From: Chionoecetes opilio
Taxonomy: Eukaryota > Arthropoda > Malacostraca > Decapoda > Majidae
Assembly: GCA_016584305.1 (NCBI GenBank)
Contig: JACEEZ010021775.1
Location: 207,001-271,000 of the forward strand
Direction of reading: 5' to 3'
Length of the DNA: 64,000 bases
Shown: in pieces, positions 43,977 to 53,699 of the stretch
Layout of the letters: each line of letters opens with the position of its first letter
Numbering within the stretch: the first letter of the stretch is position 1
Notes under the pieces: generated by a model
The model's database searches: none
Seen by the model: the letters and a program-made list of their open reading frames with translations, nothing else
Told to the model about the DNA's origin: nothing
Translations under genes and position numbers: made by a program

Positions 43977-44135
43977 TCGTTTCTTACTAACAAAACCTTT
44001 TAAAAACCTATATGAATCGTTTCTTTTACTAACAAAACCTTTTAAAAACCTATATGAATCGTTTCTTTTACTAACAAAACCTTTTAAAAACCTATATGAA
44101 TCGTTTCTTTTACTAACAAAACCTTTTAAAGCCCT
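43977..44135. repeat. 42-bp tandem repeat
   Basis: Nearly four copies of a 42-bp unit containing CGTTTCTTTTACTAACAAAA followed by CCTTTTAAAAACCTATATGA. The first unit lacks four bases and the last diverges after CCTTTTAAA. The unit has no stop in one plus frame only because 42 is divisible by three, so the short open frame there is an artefact. Confidence 0.9.
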
Positions 44136-44189
44136 TGATGAAACAGTAAAAACAAGGAAATAAACATAGACTATCTTTTTGCTACACTA

Positions 44190-44692
44190 ATGGGAATAAC
44201 CACAAGTCATGGGAATAACCACTAGTCATGGGAATAACCACTAGTCATGGGAATAACCACTAGTCATGGGAATAACCACTAGTCATGGGAATAACCACTA
44301 GTCATGGGAATAACCACTAGTCATGGGAATAACCACTAGTCATGGGAATAACCACTAGTCATGGGAATAACCACTAGTCATGGGAATAACCACTAGTCAT
44401 GGGAATAACCACTAGTCATGGGAATAACCACTAGTCATGGGAATAACCACTAGTCATGGGAATAACCACTAGTCATGGGAATAACCACTAGTCATGGGAA
44501 TAACCACTAGTCATGGGAATAACCACTAGTCATGGGAATAACCACTAGTCATGGGAATAACCACTAGTCATGGGAATAACCACTAGTCATGGGAATAACC
44601 ACTAGTCATGGGAATAACCACTAGTCATGGGAATAACCACTAGTCATGGGAATAACCACTAGTCATGGGAATAACCACTAGTCATGGGAATA
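44190..44692. repeat. 19-bp minisatellite (CATGGGAATAACCACTAGT)
   Basis: About 26 head-to-tail copies of CATGGGAATAACCACTAGT, nearly all identical. Only the first units differ. The array ends about 25 nt from the splice donor of exon 44955-44719, so every transcript carries it directly after the exon. Each unit contains the palindrome ACTAGT. The homogeneity suggests recent expansion. Confidence 0.95.
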
Positions 44693-44718
44693 ATTAATGT
44701 CAAATCCCCGTGTCTTAC

Positions 44719-44955
44719 CTTCATCATATCCTGCTCATCATAGGAGACGTCCAAGGAGACATCCCGGTTGAGAGTTGCGTCGCGTGAAGGACCGAGCTCA
44801 TCCTTGAAGGCCTCAAACCCGGACTGGTCTAAGTGCGCCTTGGCCATCGCTCTCTCTATGTCGTCCGTCACAACCTCCACATTGTAGATGCACTGCTTCA
44901 CAATATCGTCACGGTTAATTTTCCGCAGTGCCTTCCCAACGGAGTTCCCGGAAGC
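44719..44955 (-). CDS. Ank2: Ankyrin exon: conserved post-death-domain segment
   Basis: This 237-nt, 79-codon exon is phase 0 on both sides (CTGATACCCAG acceptor, ATGATGAAG/GTAAGA donor). It begins ASGNSVGKALRKINRDDIVK, matching the ankyrin sequence that directly follows the death domain (xLxxIxRxDIV). It continues with an amphipathic helix around DIERAMAKAHLDQSGFEAFK and ends DVSLDVSYDEQDMMK. The donor lies only about 25 nt from a 500-bp array of 19-bp repeats. Confidence 0.93.
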
Positions 44956-45063
44956 CTGGGTATCAGAACAAAATAAAAACAATTAGGAATGCAAATAGAA
45001 ACATTGATATTATAGGAGTAAAACAAAGCATGAGGAGTAAGAATGACACAGAGTCAATATTAA

Positions 45064-45309
45064 GTCACTACTTAACAGCGCGTGACCACTGGACAGAGCA
45101 ATCTTCCCTACTAAGGGTGACAAAATAAAAAATCCCTCTGTAGTGAAGATTGCTGTCCAGTGGTCACGCGCTGTTAAGTAGTGAAGATATTGTGATTGGT
45201 AGTGATGATACGAGGAATGCACCAATCAGCTGCCCCGTAGAATAGAAGGGGAGGCAGGAGGCGTGGCTTCCTTACTGCATTTTGACCATAATACAAAAAA
45301 TAGACTATA
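45064..45309. mobile_element. Foldback element, copy 2 (left arm truncated)
   Basis: This shares the right arm and centre of the 28588-28958 palindrome: CACTACTTAACAGCGCGTG on the left, then its inverse, followed by GAAGATATTGTGATTGGTAG, TGCCCCGTAGAATAGAAGG and an ATAGACTATA end. Most of the left arm is missing. It makes up about two thirds of the 368-nt intron 45323-44956, and its terminus lies 14 nt from the death-domain exon donor. Confidence 0.85.
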
Positions 45310-45323
45310 TGTAAACACAGTAC

Positions 45324-45523
45324 CTTGTTCCCGGCGGTCTGCATCCAGAGCCTGAGCATGACGATGGCCTGCTGGGGTGCGTTGTCCGGGTACTGAGACT
45401 TGATGATGTTGATGTCGGAGTCGCTGACCTCCAACTCATGTGCGAGGGCCACCCAGTCGGTGCCCAGCATGTTGGAGATGTCGGTGAGGCGGAGGGTCGC
45501 CCTGTGGATGGTGTCTGCTTTGC
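45324..45523 (-). CDS. Ank2: Ankyrin exon: death domain
   Basis: This 200-nt exon enters in phase 1 (TGTTCTCGACAG acceptor) and leaves in phase 0 at GGGAACAAG/GTACTG. It encodes LRLTDISNMLGTDWVALAHE, then LEVSDSDINIIKSQYPDN and QQAIVMLRLWMQTAGNK. The six-helix death-domain pattern is clear: GTDWVALAHEL in helix 2-3, DINIIKSQYP in helix 4 and the LRLWMQ tryptophan helix near the end. It matches the ankyrin subgroup, where the W-x-x-L-A-x-E-L core is conserved. In ankyrins this domain belongs to the C-terminal regulatory region. The 5' splice site (GTACTG) is weaker than its neighbours, and a foldback transposon ends 14 nt downstream. Confidence 0.95.
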
Positions 45524-45656
45524 CTGTCGAGAACACACAAATAAATGTATCATAACCATAGCATCTTACTCCTACTATCTCAACCTATCCTGCTAACTCA
45601 ACCTATTCTCTGCCAGGTGACCAGAGACTACAGAAAACAGACAAAAAACAGAAGAA

Positions 45657-45844
<188 letters not shown>

Positions 45845-45861
45845 ACACAAAAGCAACTCAC

Positions 45862-45997
45862 TAATGGATAAGAAAGAATATTTCTTCTCCAGGGCGAGGA
45901 GGTCGGGCTCTGAGGGCGCTGGCTCCGGCTGGATGTTGTCGGGCAGTGCAATGTTGAGGTTGCAGATGGGGGTTTGAGGGGCATCACCGCGCCCAAC
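45862..45997 (-). CDS. Ank2: Ankyrin exon: end of UPA and linker to death domain
   Basis: This 136-nt exon runs from phase 0 (GCTGTGTTTCAG acceptor) to phase 1 (TCCATTA/GTGAGT donor). It begins VGRGDAPQTPICNLNIALPD, matching the end of the UPA domain where ankyrins read xxPICNLNIxLP. It continues through a proline-rich linker (QPEPAPSEPD) to LALEKKYSFLSI. The EKKYSFLS block is typical of the segment just before the regulatory domain. The downstream intron begins with nearly 190 bp of GA repeat, starting about 18 nt into the intron. Confidence 0.93.
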
Positions 45998-46013
45998 CTG
46001 AAACACAGCAACG

Positions 46014-46450
46014 TATAAGAACATAAGAACATAAGGATGGTGATGGAGGGGTGGCGGACAGTCAGGTGGAAAAGAAGAACATAAGAAAATAATAGGAAAA
46101 TAAAAATAGGAAGACGAAAGAAAAAAGCTGAGAAAAATAGAATGAACGAAAAAAGAAAGGTCGAAGAAAAAGAGGATGAACGGACATTGAGGGGAGGAAG
46201 AGAGAATGACGAAAAGAACATAAGAACATAAGAACATAAGAACATAAGAACATAAGAACATAAGAACATAAGAAAGCTACAAGAGGCTGCGAGACCTACA
46301 CGTGATAGTTCCTGTCATGGTATATTAGGCTGCTTAGTGAACCCTTGCTCTGATGCCCATCCTACCAGAGGAGAGAGAACATAAGAACAAAAGTAAATAA
46401 GGAAGCTACAAGAGGCTGTGAGACCTACACGAGGTAGTTCCTGTTACTTA
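46014..46450. repeat. ATAAGAAC-type interspersed repeat, two partial copies
   Basis: Short runs of AGAACATAAGAACATAAG at about 46015 and 46215-46275 are followed by AAGCTACAAGAGGCTGCGAG and ACCTACACGTGATAGTTCCT. The same body recurs at 46395-46445 after another AGAACATAAG. An inverted fragment is found at 42358-42439. The tandem ATAAGAAC end plus a conserved body suggests a retroposed family; the class is unknown. Confidence 0.65.
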
Positions 46451-47010
46451 ACACTACCTACATCCACCTTTCATCCCCATCCATGAAATGATCTAGCCTC
46501 CTTTTAAAACTCCCTATTGACTCCGCACTAACTACCTGACGACTGAGACGACTGAGACTGAGACGACTGATACCACCCTATTTGTGAGCCAGTTTATCCC
46601 TATTTTTTTTTTAAATATACGCTTTTCCAGCTAGAATCCGATACTTCTTGTGAGTGCTGGGTGTTAAAAGGTTATGGGGTTGATCAGTAACACAAATGCA
46701 TCATCTAAATAATTAACTTATAATTAATTACTTATAATAATTACTAATAAACTAAACTAAGATTACTTATAAACTCAATGAAACAGCTTTGACCCTGAAA
46801 GGAGCCCAGTACTGCTTAACATTAATTCATAGCACTTTAATGTTTCATGTCATCATAAGAAAATTTAGTACGAAAAGAAATCCCTATGACTAACAATCAC
46901 AATAATATAAAAACAAAATAAATATGAGTTCTGCAGTGCCCGCAAAAAGTACTGCCTGGCCCCTCCCTCTGCATAACACTGCTTTACAGGGGGGGTGTAA
47001 GGGGGGGTAT

Positions 47011-47230
47011 TTAGTTTTAGGTTATTTGAGGTTTATTTTTGGTTAGTTTAGGTTATTTTAGGTTCATTTCCTTTAGTTTTAGGTTATTTGAGGTTTATTT
47101 TAGGTTATTTTAGGTTATTTTAGGTATATTTTACATTATTTTAGGTTTATTTTCTTTAGTTTTAGGTTATTTTTGGTTATTTTAGGCTATTTTAGGTTTA
47201 TTTCCTTTAGTTTTTGGTTATTTGAGGTTC
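47011..47230. repeat. Degenerate TTTTAGGTTATTT repeat
   Basis: About 220 bp composed of variants of TTTTAGGTTATTT, TTTAGGTTTATTTCC and TTTGAGGTTTATT. Each unit includes the pentamer TTAGG or a one-base variant. Spacing is irregular and the sequence is preceded by G runs (GGGGGGTGTAAGGGGGGG). It is most simply a low-complexity array, although the arthropod telomere pentamer is frequent in it. Confidence 0.75.
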
Positions 47231-47285
47231 AGGGGCCATAACTTTTTGCAAACACTGTACCATGATTTAGGTGTGCTGTCGTTAC

Positions 47286-47492
47286 CTTGGGTTGCCGCAT
47301 GAAGGCCACTCGGCCGATGGGATCCGCGTGTTGGTCCTTCACCCGCACAGTGAAGGGAAGCCGGTTTTCACGGAACGCATAGAAGTTGAAGGCGAGCTGG
47401 TCTCCCGACTTGGTGACGGGAACTATGTTTCCGGCAAATTCTAGGAACTGTGGTTTACCTTCCAACACTTCAACATCACGCGACTTGGCAAC
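47286..47492 (-). CDS. Ank2: Ankyrin exon: UPA domain, central part
   Basis: This 207-nt, 69-codon exon is phase 0 on both sides (TTTTACGCAG acceptor, CCCAAG/GTAACG donor). It encodes VAKSRDVEVLEGKPQFLEFA, then GDQLAFNFYAFRENRLPFTV and GRVAFMRQPK. The SRDVEVLEGKP and FNFYxFxENRLPF blocks are near-universal in ankyrin UPA domains. The preceding exon ends ENFIE, so the junction reads ENFIEVAKS, as expected for the family. Confidence is very high from sequence conservation alone. Confidence 0.96.
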
Positions 47493-47528
47493 CTGCGTAA
47501 AACATTTTCTCATTAAATGGGAAACACA

Positions 47529-47766
47529 TGAGGCGCTTATTTCAGAAAGTCGATAAGCGCCATCAATAAAAAATTAAGAAAATGGCTTCAAAATGTTTCA
47601 ATGTTCAAAATGTCATATCTTTTGAACCAAGCATACAGAAAGATGAATACATGATTTTGTAGGCTTGGTTCAAAAGGTATGACATTTTGAACATTGAAAC
47701 ATTTTGAAGCCATTTTCTTAGTTTTTTATTGATGGCGCTTATCAACTTTCTGAAATAAGGGCCTCA
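47529..47766. mobile_element. 238-bp foldback palindrome near a splice acceptor
   Basis: Two arms of about 110 bp are nearly perfect inverted copies. The left arm begins TGAGGCGCTTATTTCAGAAA and the right arm ends with the complement of TGAGGCCCTTATTTCAGAAA. They meet around a short spacer near 47645-47660. There is no coding capacity, so it is a foldback or MITE-type insertion. Its edge lies 36 nt upstream of the exon start at 47492, close to where the branch point is expected. Confidence 0.85.
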
Positions 47767-48058
47767 CATTCGGTATATAAAAGTGTTTAGAAATCCTCAT
47801 CATCAACATTGACATCAACGACAATCATAATTTTTCACAGCAATACAGAATTTTGAATGGGAATCACAGAACAGTAACTTGCAAAATGACACTTCATCTC
47901 TTGCTCCTATCAGGCTCTGTCATCTTATCAACTTGACCACTTTAACATGAGTGTCTCTATTATCTTTTGCATTGTATTTTTTATGGTGCTCTTGCAATTC
48001 TAGCCTTACTCAAATACCAGACTGATGAGGGTGACACATCAATACTAACAAGACATAT

Positions 48059-48270
48059 TTAACCCCTTCACGCCCAGGTCTTTCCTTTGCTATATAAAAT
48101 TGTCTGTTGTTAACCATAAAATTACGAAAAGTAACTTAATATACCAAATTAGTTAGTGGACAAGAATACTAAACAGGTCATAGCTATAAAATGCTGCTTA
48201 TATTCCCTAAAAATTGTCTAATGGTACCCAAATTACAATGGAAATTACGTTCTGGGCCTCAAGGGGTTAA
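48059..48270 (-). mobile_element. TTAA-ended MITE, copy D
   Basis: This is the reverse-complement orientation of the family: it starts TTAACCCCTTCACGCCCAG and ends GGGCCTCAAGGGGTTAA. The interior blocks match the other copies in inverted order, and both edges carry TTAA. It is non-coding. Confidence 0.85.
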
Positions 48271-48349
48271 GAACAATTTCAATCTTTATACTGTTCAAAC
48301 CCCACCCGCCAAGAGTGATGCAGTCATGCCAAGGAGACCATGGACTCAC

Positions 48350-48651
48350 CTCAATGAAGTTTTCCTGATGCTCCAGAGTTTTATCTTCTCTGTCATCCGT
48401 CATACAAAACACTCTCACTCTTGCCTCCTCCAGCTGGTGCCTCTTACTAAACACAACAAACTTGGCCATGAAAGGTACATGAATGGCCTCCCGGTAGAGT
48501 TCCGTCGCCATTTTGGTCGCTTCCGGGATGTTGCTGCAATCCATGAGCCAGAATCTTGCCGAGACGGTGGTGGTGAAGCTGACGCAATCGTTGACGAAGG
48601 TGAGCGGCGTGGAGCCTGTCACATCCTCCCACTGGGCGCGTGTCGTGCCGC
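48350..48651 (-). CDS. Ank2: Ankyrin exon: end of second ZU5 and first part of UPA domain
   Basis: This 302-nt exon enters in phase 1 (ACATTTCCAG acceptor) and leaves in phase 0 at ATTGAG/GTGAGT. It opens [20 protein letters not shown], then has [35 protein letters not shown] and [19 protein letters not shown]. These blocks are diagnostic of the ZU5-to-UPA transition in ankyrins and the related UNC5 and PIDD families. The AQWED and [10 protein letters not shown] motifs are specifically ankyrin. The exon follows directly from the preceding one, whose CSITG joins GGTT across the junction. No residue expected in the family is obviously missing. Confidence 0.96.
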
Positions 48652-49679
48652 CTGGAAATGTTCGGAGTCAGAAATCACCAACGTAATCCTGCGTTTTGTT
48701 ATAATGAATAGGCTTAATGAGAAAACGTCTTACAGTGACATCGCTAACGGCACACATCAAAAGCCTTTCAAAATGCTTCTTTTAATCAGAATAAATTAAA
48801 GTTATCAATTGAGTCTGAATAATGATTGTACATAATCGCATTTCCGAATGGAGTTTGAATATCAGATTACATTCTTGACTTTTCATTAAGCTTATCAGTT
48901 ATTGAAAACTACAGAGGAATATAATCCTTTAGGTAAACAAAGGCAGGAACTGTTCCCTAGCAAACAAAGCTGATCTCATGAGACAATTCTACGGTGAGGA
49001 ATACAACAGGCACTGAGTCAACAAGAAACATGAGTGGAGAAAGGGAACACATGCTATCTAAATTACTGATCTATTGGTAACAAAAAACATTACAATTCAT
49101 GAGATACATTGATATAGATCTTCAGAAACAATTTTTTCAGATCTAAACCTTCTGAAGTCATTAGTAGTCCATGAACATTTAAACTATCATCAACAACCCA
49201 AAAAGTAAATTCCGTGAGCCCGCTATCGTCACAGACATTGTTGGGATCGTGAGCACAACAAAGTTACAATAGACTCGAGAGGAAGATTCCCAAACTGAAA
49301 TATTTCCTATAGTTTGACAAAAATTAATATTGTGATCTATTTCACGAAGCAGACTACTTCTTAAAGCAAATTTGAAGGTGTTATAGCGAAATCAATTCAC
49401 TTTACTATAGAAAATCATTTGCAGGCATACCACCGATTACCCGGCAACTATGGATTTTTTTTTTTTTTTTATGACGGTAAGGTAAAAATTTTGCCTATTC
49501 TAGTTGTTGTGTTGTCACTGTTTTGGGTGTTTTTAGTTTTTTCAATTTTTTACTTTTTTTTCTATTTATTTTTTATTTTTTTATGGTCACGTAAAATTTG
49601 TGCATATTCTAGTTTTGGTGTTATGGTTGTTTTTGGCATTTCTATTTTCTAATTTTCATTTTCTAGATTTTGTTGTTAT

Positions 49680-49810
49680 GATAAAGGAGTAGCAGTGAGA
49701 TCGCTCGGCTCACAACTGTCGGGTTTGAATCCTCAGCTGGGAGACGCAATGGGCTTGTCTCCTCTCATGTTGTAACTCCCGTACACCCAGCAGAGAATAG
49801 GCACGGCATG
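49680..49810 (+). mobile_element. Possible tRNA-related SINE head
   Basis: The sequence GTCGGGTTTGAATCCTCAGC contains a near-consensus RNA polymerase III B box (GGTTTGAATCC), preceded about 35 bp upstream by an A-box-like GTAGCAGTGAGATCG. This is the layout of a tRNA-derived SINE head. The A box is weak, no poly(A) or tail repeat is seen, and no second copy was found here. Confidence 0.4.
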
Positions 49811-49965
49811 TTTTAGTTTCATGGAATTTTTTTCATATTTCTTTTTCCTCATTTAGTAACTTGATTCTTTGTTTTCCATTTTGTTTGATCGTGTTGTCTG
49901 TTGGTTGGTTGCATTTTTGTTTACGCTCTTGATATGTACTTGTGTTTTTGGTGCTATGTTTTATA

Positions 49966-50177
49966 TTAACCCCTTGAGGCCCACAACGTAACTTCCATTG
50001 TAATTTGGGTACCATTAGACAATTTTTAGTGAATATAAGCAATAATTTATAGATGTGACTTGTTTAGTGTCCTTGCCCACTAACTAATTAGGTACATTAA
50101 GTTACTTTTTGTAATTTTATGGCTCAACAACAGACAATTTTATATAGCAAGGAAAGATCTGGGCGTGAAGGGGTTAA
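49966..50177 (+). mobile_element. TTAA-ended MITE, copy E
   Basis: About 212 bp, starting TTAACCCCTTGAGGCCCA and ending TCTGGGCGTGAAGGGGTTAA, so the termini are inverted repeats of about 17 bp with TTAA at each edge. The interior shares the blocks TTCCATTGTAATTTGGGTAC, CTTGTTTAGT and GTAATTTTATGGCT with four other copies in this window. TTAA target specificity and CCC/GGG ends are hallmarks of piggyBac-type elements. With no transposase it is a non-autonomous MITE. Confidence 0.85.
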
Positions 50178-50849
50178 GGCGCTCTATTTTTGTCATTATT
50201 TTTTCACTGAATTATACTTTTGCGATTATTCCAATTATCATTATTACTGATTTTGTTATTATCATTCTTATTATTATTGTCAATGTTATTATTGTTGCCA
50301 GCGGGAGGAAAGGCTGCCCATCCTTCCCTCCTGTATGTGTGTGGTGTGGAATGCAGGTCATTATTTACCTTGTTTACCTATCTGAAAATTATTATTATTA
50401 TAGCTGTGCCTTCTTGACATTGCTATTCCTTGCTGAAATGTCTTCCACATCTATCTTTTTCATTGTTTTGTGTGATGCATTTGTTCACCATAAGTCGGGG
50501 ATCCTCTTGTCACTCTATGCATTTCCCTACTAGTCGTGGCATACAGGAAAATATCCACACCTGTACTATCCGGCCTCCATGAGTATTCTTATATTCTTCA
50601 GGTGTTCATGTGTTCCCCAGTGATCTGGTTTATGCGTTGCTTCGGTGAAAATTATCCAAAATTGTTACTCCTACATCTTTTTCTACTTTGTGGGGTTTCT
50701 TCGCACAAATTTCCTGTTGAAAATCTTCCTGTTACTCTTTCGCATTTTCATCACCGCACTTTTCTTTGCATTATACTCAAATGTGCAATCTCCTGCTCCA
50801 TATCATGCTCAGATTTTCTAGCAGCATCACTTACTGGGTGTGGATGTGG

Positions 50850-51130
50850 GTGCATGTGTGTGTGTTTACCTAGTTGTGTTTTACAGGGCCTGAGCTACAC
50901 TCGTGGGGTCCCGTCTCCGTATCTACATTTATCCAGTCTTTCTTTTAATTGGTGCACATTATTTGCCGATATCACCTCCTAATTTAGTCCATTCCAAACT
51001 TCTACATTTCTATGAGGGAAGCTGTACTTCTTTATGTTGTTCAGGCATCTCCCTTTTCCTAGTTGTTTTGTATGTCCTCTTGTGTAGCGACCTTCTCTTT
51101 GTTTCCGAGTCAGTGTGTTTGAAGAGCCTT
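50850..51130. repeat. Interspersed repeat (TACCTAGTTGTG family)
   Basis: Starts after a GTGTGTGT run with ACCTAGTTGTGTTTTACAGG, followed by a CTACACTCGTGGGGTCCC block and later by GTACTTCTTTATGTTGTTCA. A shorter diverged relative occurs at 31650-31860, which also starts after a CA run with ACCTAGTTGTG and carries TACTTCTTAATGTGCTTCAA. From general experience this type of repeat is widespread in decapod genomes, but I cannot assign the class from sequence alone. Confidence 0.6.
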
Positions 51131-53494
51131 GCCACCAAAGACCACAAACCATGCCAATCAAGGTGGTAGAACGGGTGAAAGGCGTAGTCATGAACAATGG
51201 CTTCCAAAAGAGATGCCGTGTCAAGCGTAAAAACCGGTCCATAGCAAGGCAAGGAAAGTGGGCCTGTTGAAAATATTGATCTAATTTTCTAATTCATATT
51301 AAGTATTTTTCGGTTTTAAGTTTCCAGCAATCTACGGTGCTGCAAAGATACAGAGAAAAGTAGGACGGAGGATTGTTAATAAAGAATAAAGAATCATCAC
51401 GTGACCTCGGCGGGTCAGTCAAAATGGTTTATCCGGCCAGGCTTCGGGGCCGAGACAGCCTGTTTCAAGGATGCCTGTAAACTGACGGTATACCTGTACA
51501 TCGTTTGCTTTTAATGGTAAAGCTACAAGTCAGCACAACAATATAGAGTCTATTCCAAGCAATGCTGTGCTAAGGGGATCCGACGGTACGTGATTGAAAA
51601 GATTTTTGATACCGAGCATGAAAATTTCCCTCAACAAATATATGATAACTGACTTCACATTCTTACCATCTTAATTTCAATGTATCTCATGAATATAAAT
51701 ATTGGTAATGCATATATCAAAATATTCAAAAGTCTCTAGAATATATGGTACAAAAATGACAATGACTAGTGTGAAAATGGGAGGAATATTGCTTCCTGCA
51801 ATCAACAGAAAAAAACATTACTTAGAAAATTTTGGCATGAATGGCGTGTCATTCACAGATTGCTAAACCCACACTTGGCAAGCTGTGGGAGGAAATGGCC
51901 CCAGGAAACCATCAGCAGTAATCATGTTTGTGGTGAGTCATGAGCCGTGACAATGCAAGACAGACTAATCAGGAACCTCGACTCAAAAGCCACTCACTCG
52001 GCAAGTTATAGTCTTTGATAGTTTTGCAGCTATATTGCCTCCCCTTCCAAAACAAAAATCAAAACACAAGTTCAGCCCTTTTCTGGTATAACAAAACTAT
52101 GACACAATTGATTTTCTAGTCCATATGATGCCCAAGACATCATGGATACATTTCTTCCAATAACAGATTCAATAGATTTCACCACCACAACTATAGGTCT
52201 GGAAAATGTCCACGCCTGAATATACATTGAGGAATGCAAAGTTGAAGACAGCATGAGAAAGTGAGGAAAATGAATCACCATAAATTATGATGTTCTAGTT
52301 TTGTCATCCATAAAGGCACACGCATTTATAATAAGAAACTAAATATACTGTGTTCTGCATGGTTTCAGCTACAAGGTAAAACATATTGGTACTTACAAAA
52401 AAATAGAAAAGCCTAGATGACAAGAAAATAGGGGGAAAATGCTACTATCTTAGGAGTGCATGAGTCAGAGTAGAATGCCAGGTGGTGTTCATGGTTTGTC
52501 ATCATAACTTACTCGGGTGAAATTTCAGTTTACAGCCCAAGAAGCAGGTCTACGTAAATAAAAGGTATATGTATATATATACATATATACCGGCTAAGGA
52601 AATGAGGAGACTATGGGGTGGCATGCACACAGTGTATGCACTCTTTCTGTGACACAGGTAAAATCAGTAACAGACAGCCAGAATGAGAAGTATCTGAATC
52701 TTGCCTCTCTAAATCAGTATTAAGACATGACAACTTTGTGTTACGCTTCACAATGATGACAAATGGTAACTATTTGTATGTTCTCAGAGGAGGAGACGAG
52801 TGGCAACTCAAGGTAACCTTGTGTCATGCGGGGCATGTGGAGAAACTGTCTAAAGAAGAGGAACAGGAAAGAAGGAAAATTCTTGGTCTCTGATTAATTT
52901 CAAAGCAGTGAAGCATCATCGTGACAACAAGCAGTCTGCTTTCAACTCTCAGTTTGAAAGAAAGATGACTGCCATCTCATCAAGGAGAGTTTCTAAATAC
53001 ATTCAAAATAAACCAGAGACCTTAATGCTATTTCAATGAAAACAAATCTGAGTGTGAATTGGCCCTTCAAATCTATAATGTGTTTACTTGCTGGTAAAAT
53101 ATGTGACATTCCCACATATATCAGGTTTGTTCCATAGGCTGGAAGGTGAAGATCACTGTTGCACCTCACCACCTTAGTAGCATGACTGACTTCCACTGTC
53201 AAACATTACAGATCAATATAACTTACTTTGGCCAAGCTGATGAAGTGCAACAGTAATGCTAATTATTGATGTCCTGACATGAAGCCCCGATTATAAGATG
53301 GATCAATCATCTCATTACTCCACCAAGAATAAGTGACCAACACAGAGAGACTCAACTCTGTTCATGACTGTCTTTATCCCGTGTGTGACGGTGTTGTCTG
53401 ACCACACGGCCGCCTAGTGAAGGCTTGGCTAAGACAAAGCAGAGGCACCTGACAAGTGTTTCATCTGTTTACCAAGCATGCCAGTATTATATAC

Positions 53495-53699
<205 letters not shown>

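Larger units (their letters stand above)
40786..44718 (-). other. 3.9-kb ankyrin intron packed with tandem arrays
   Basis: In sense order it contains a 19-bp array, a 42-bp array, a 34-bp array, a TTAA-ended MITE, an inverted ATAAGAAC-type fragment (42358-42439), a 25-bp array and a foldback palindrome. The segments 42740-43690 and 41075-41340 hold nothing I can identify. Confidence 0.8.
45998..47285 (-). other. Ankyrin intron, 1.3 kb
   Basis: It contains a TTAGGTT-rich degenerate tract (47011-47230) beginning 56 nt downstream of the donor, and an ATAAGAAC-type interspersed repeat (46014-46450). The stretch 46480-46980 is AT-rich with no recognisable feature. Confidence 0.7.
47493..48349 (-). 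other. Ankyrin intron, 857 nt, largely transposon-derived
   Basis: More than half of this intron is mobile DNA: a TTAA-ended MITE (48059-48270, inverted relative to most other copies) and a 238-bp foldback palindrome (47529-47766) that ends 36 nt before the downstream acceptor. The rest is AT-rich and unremarkable. Confidence 0.85.
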
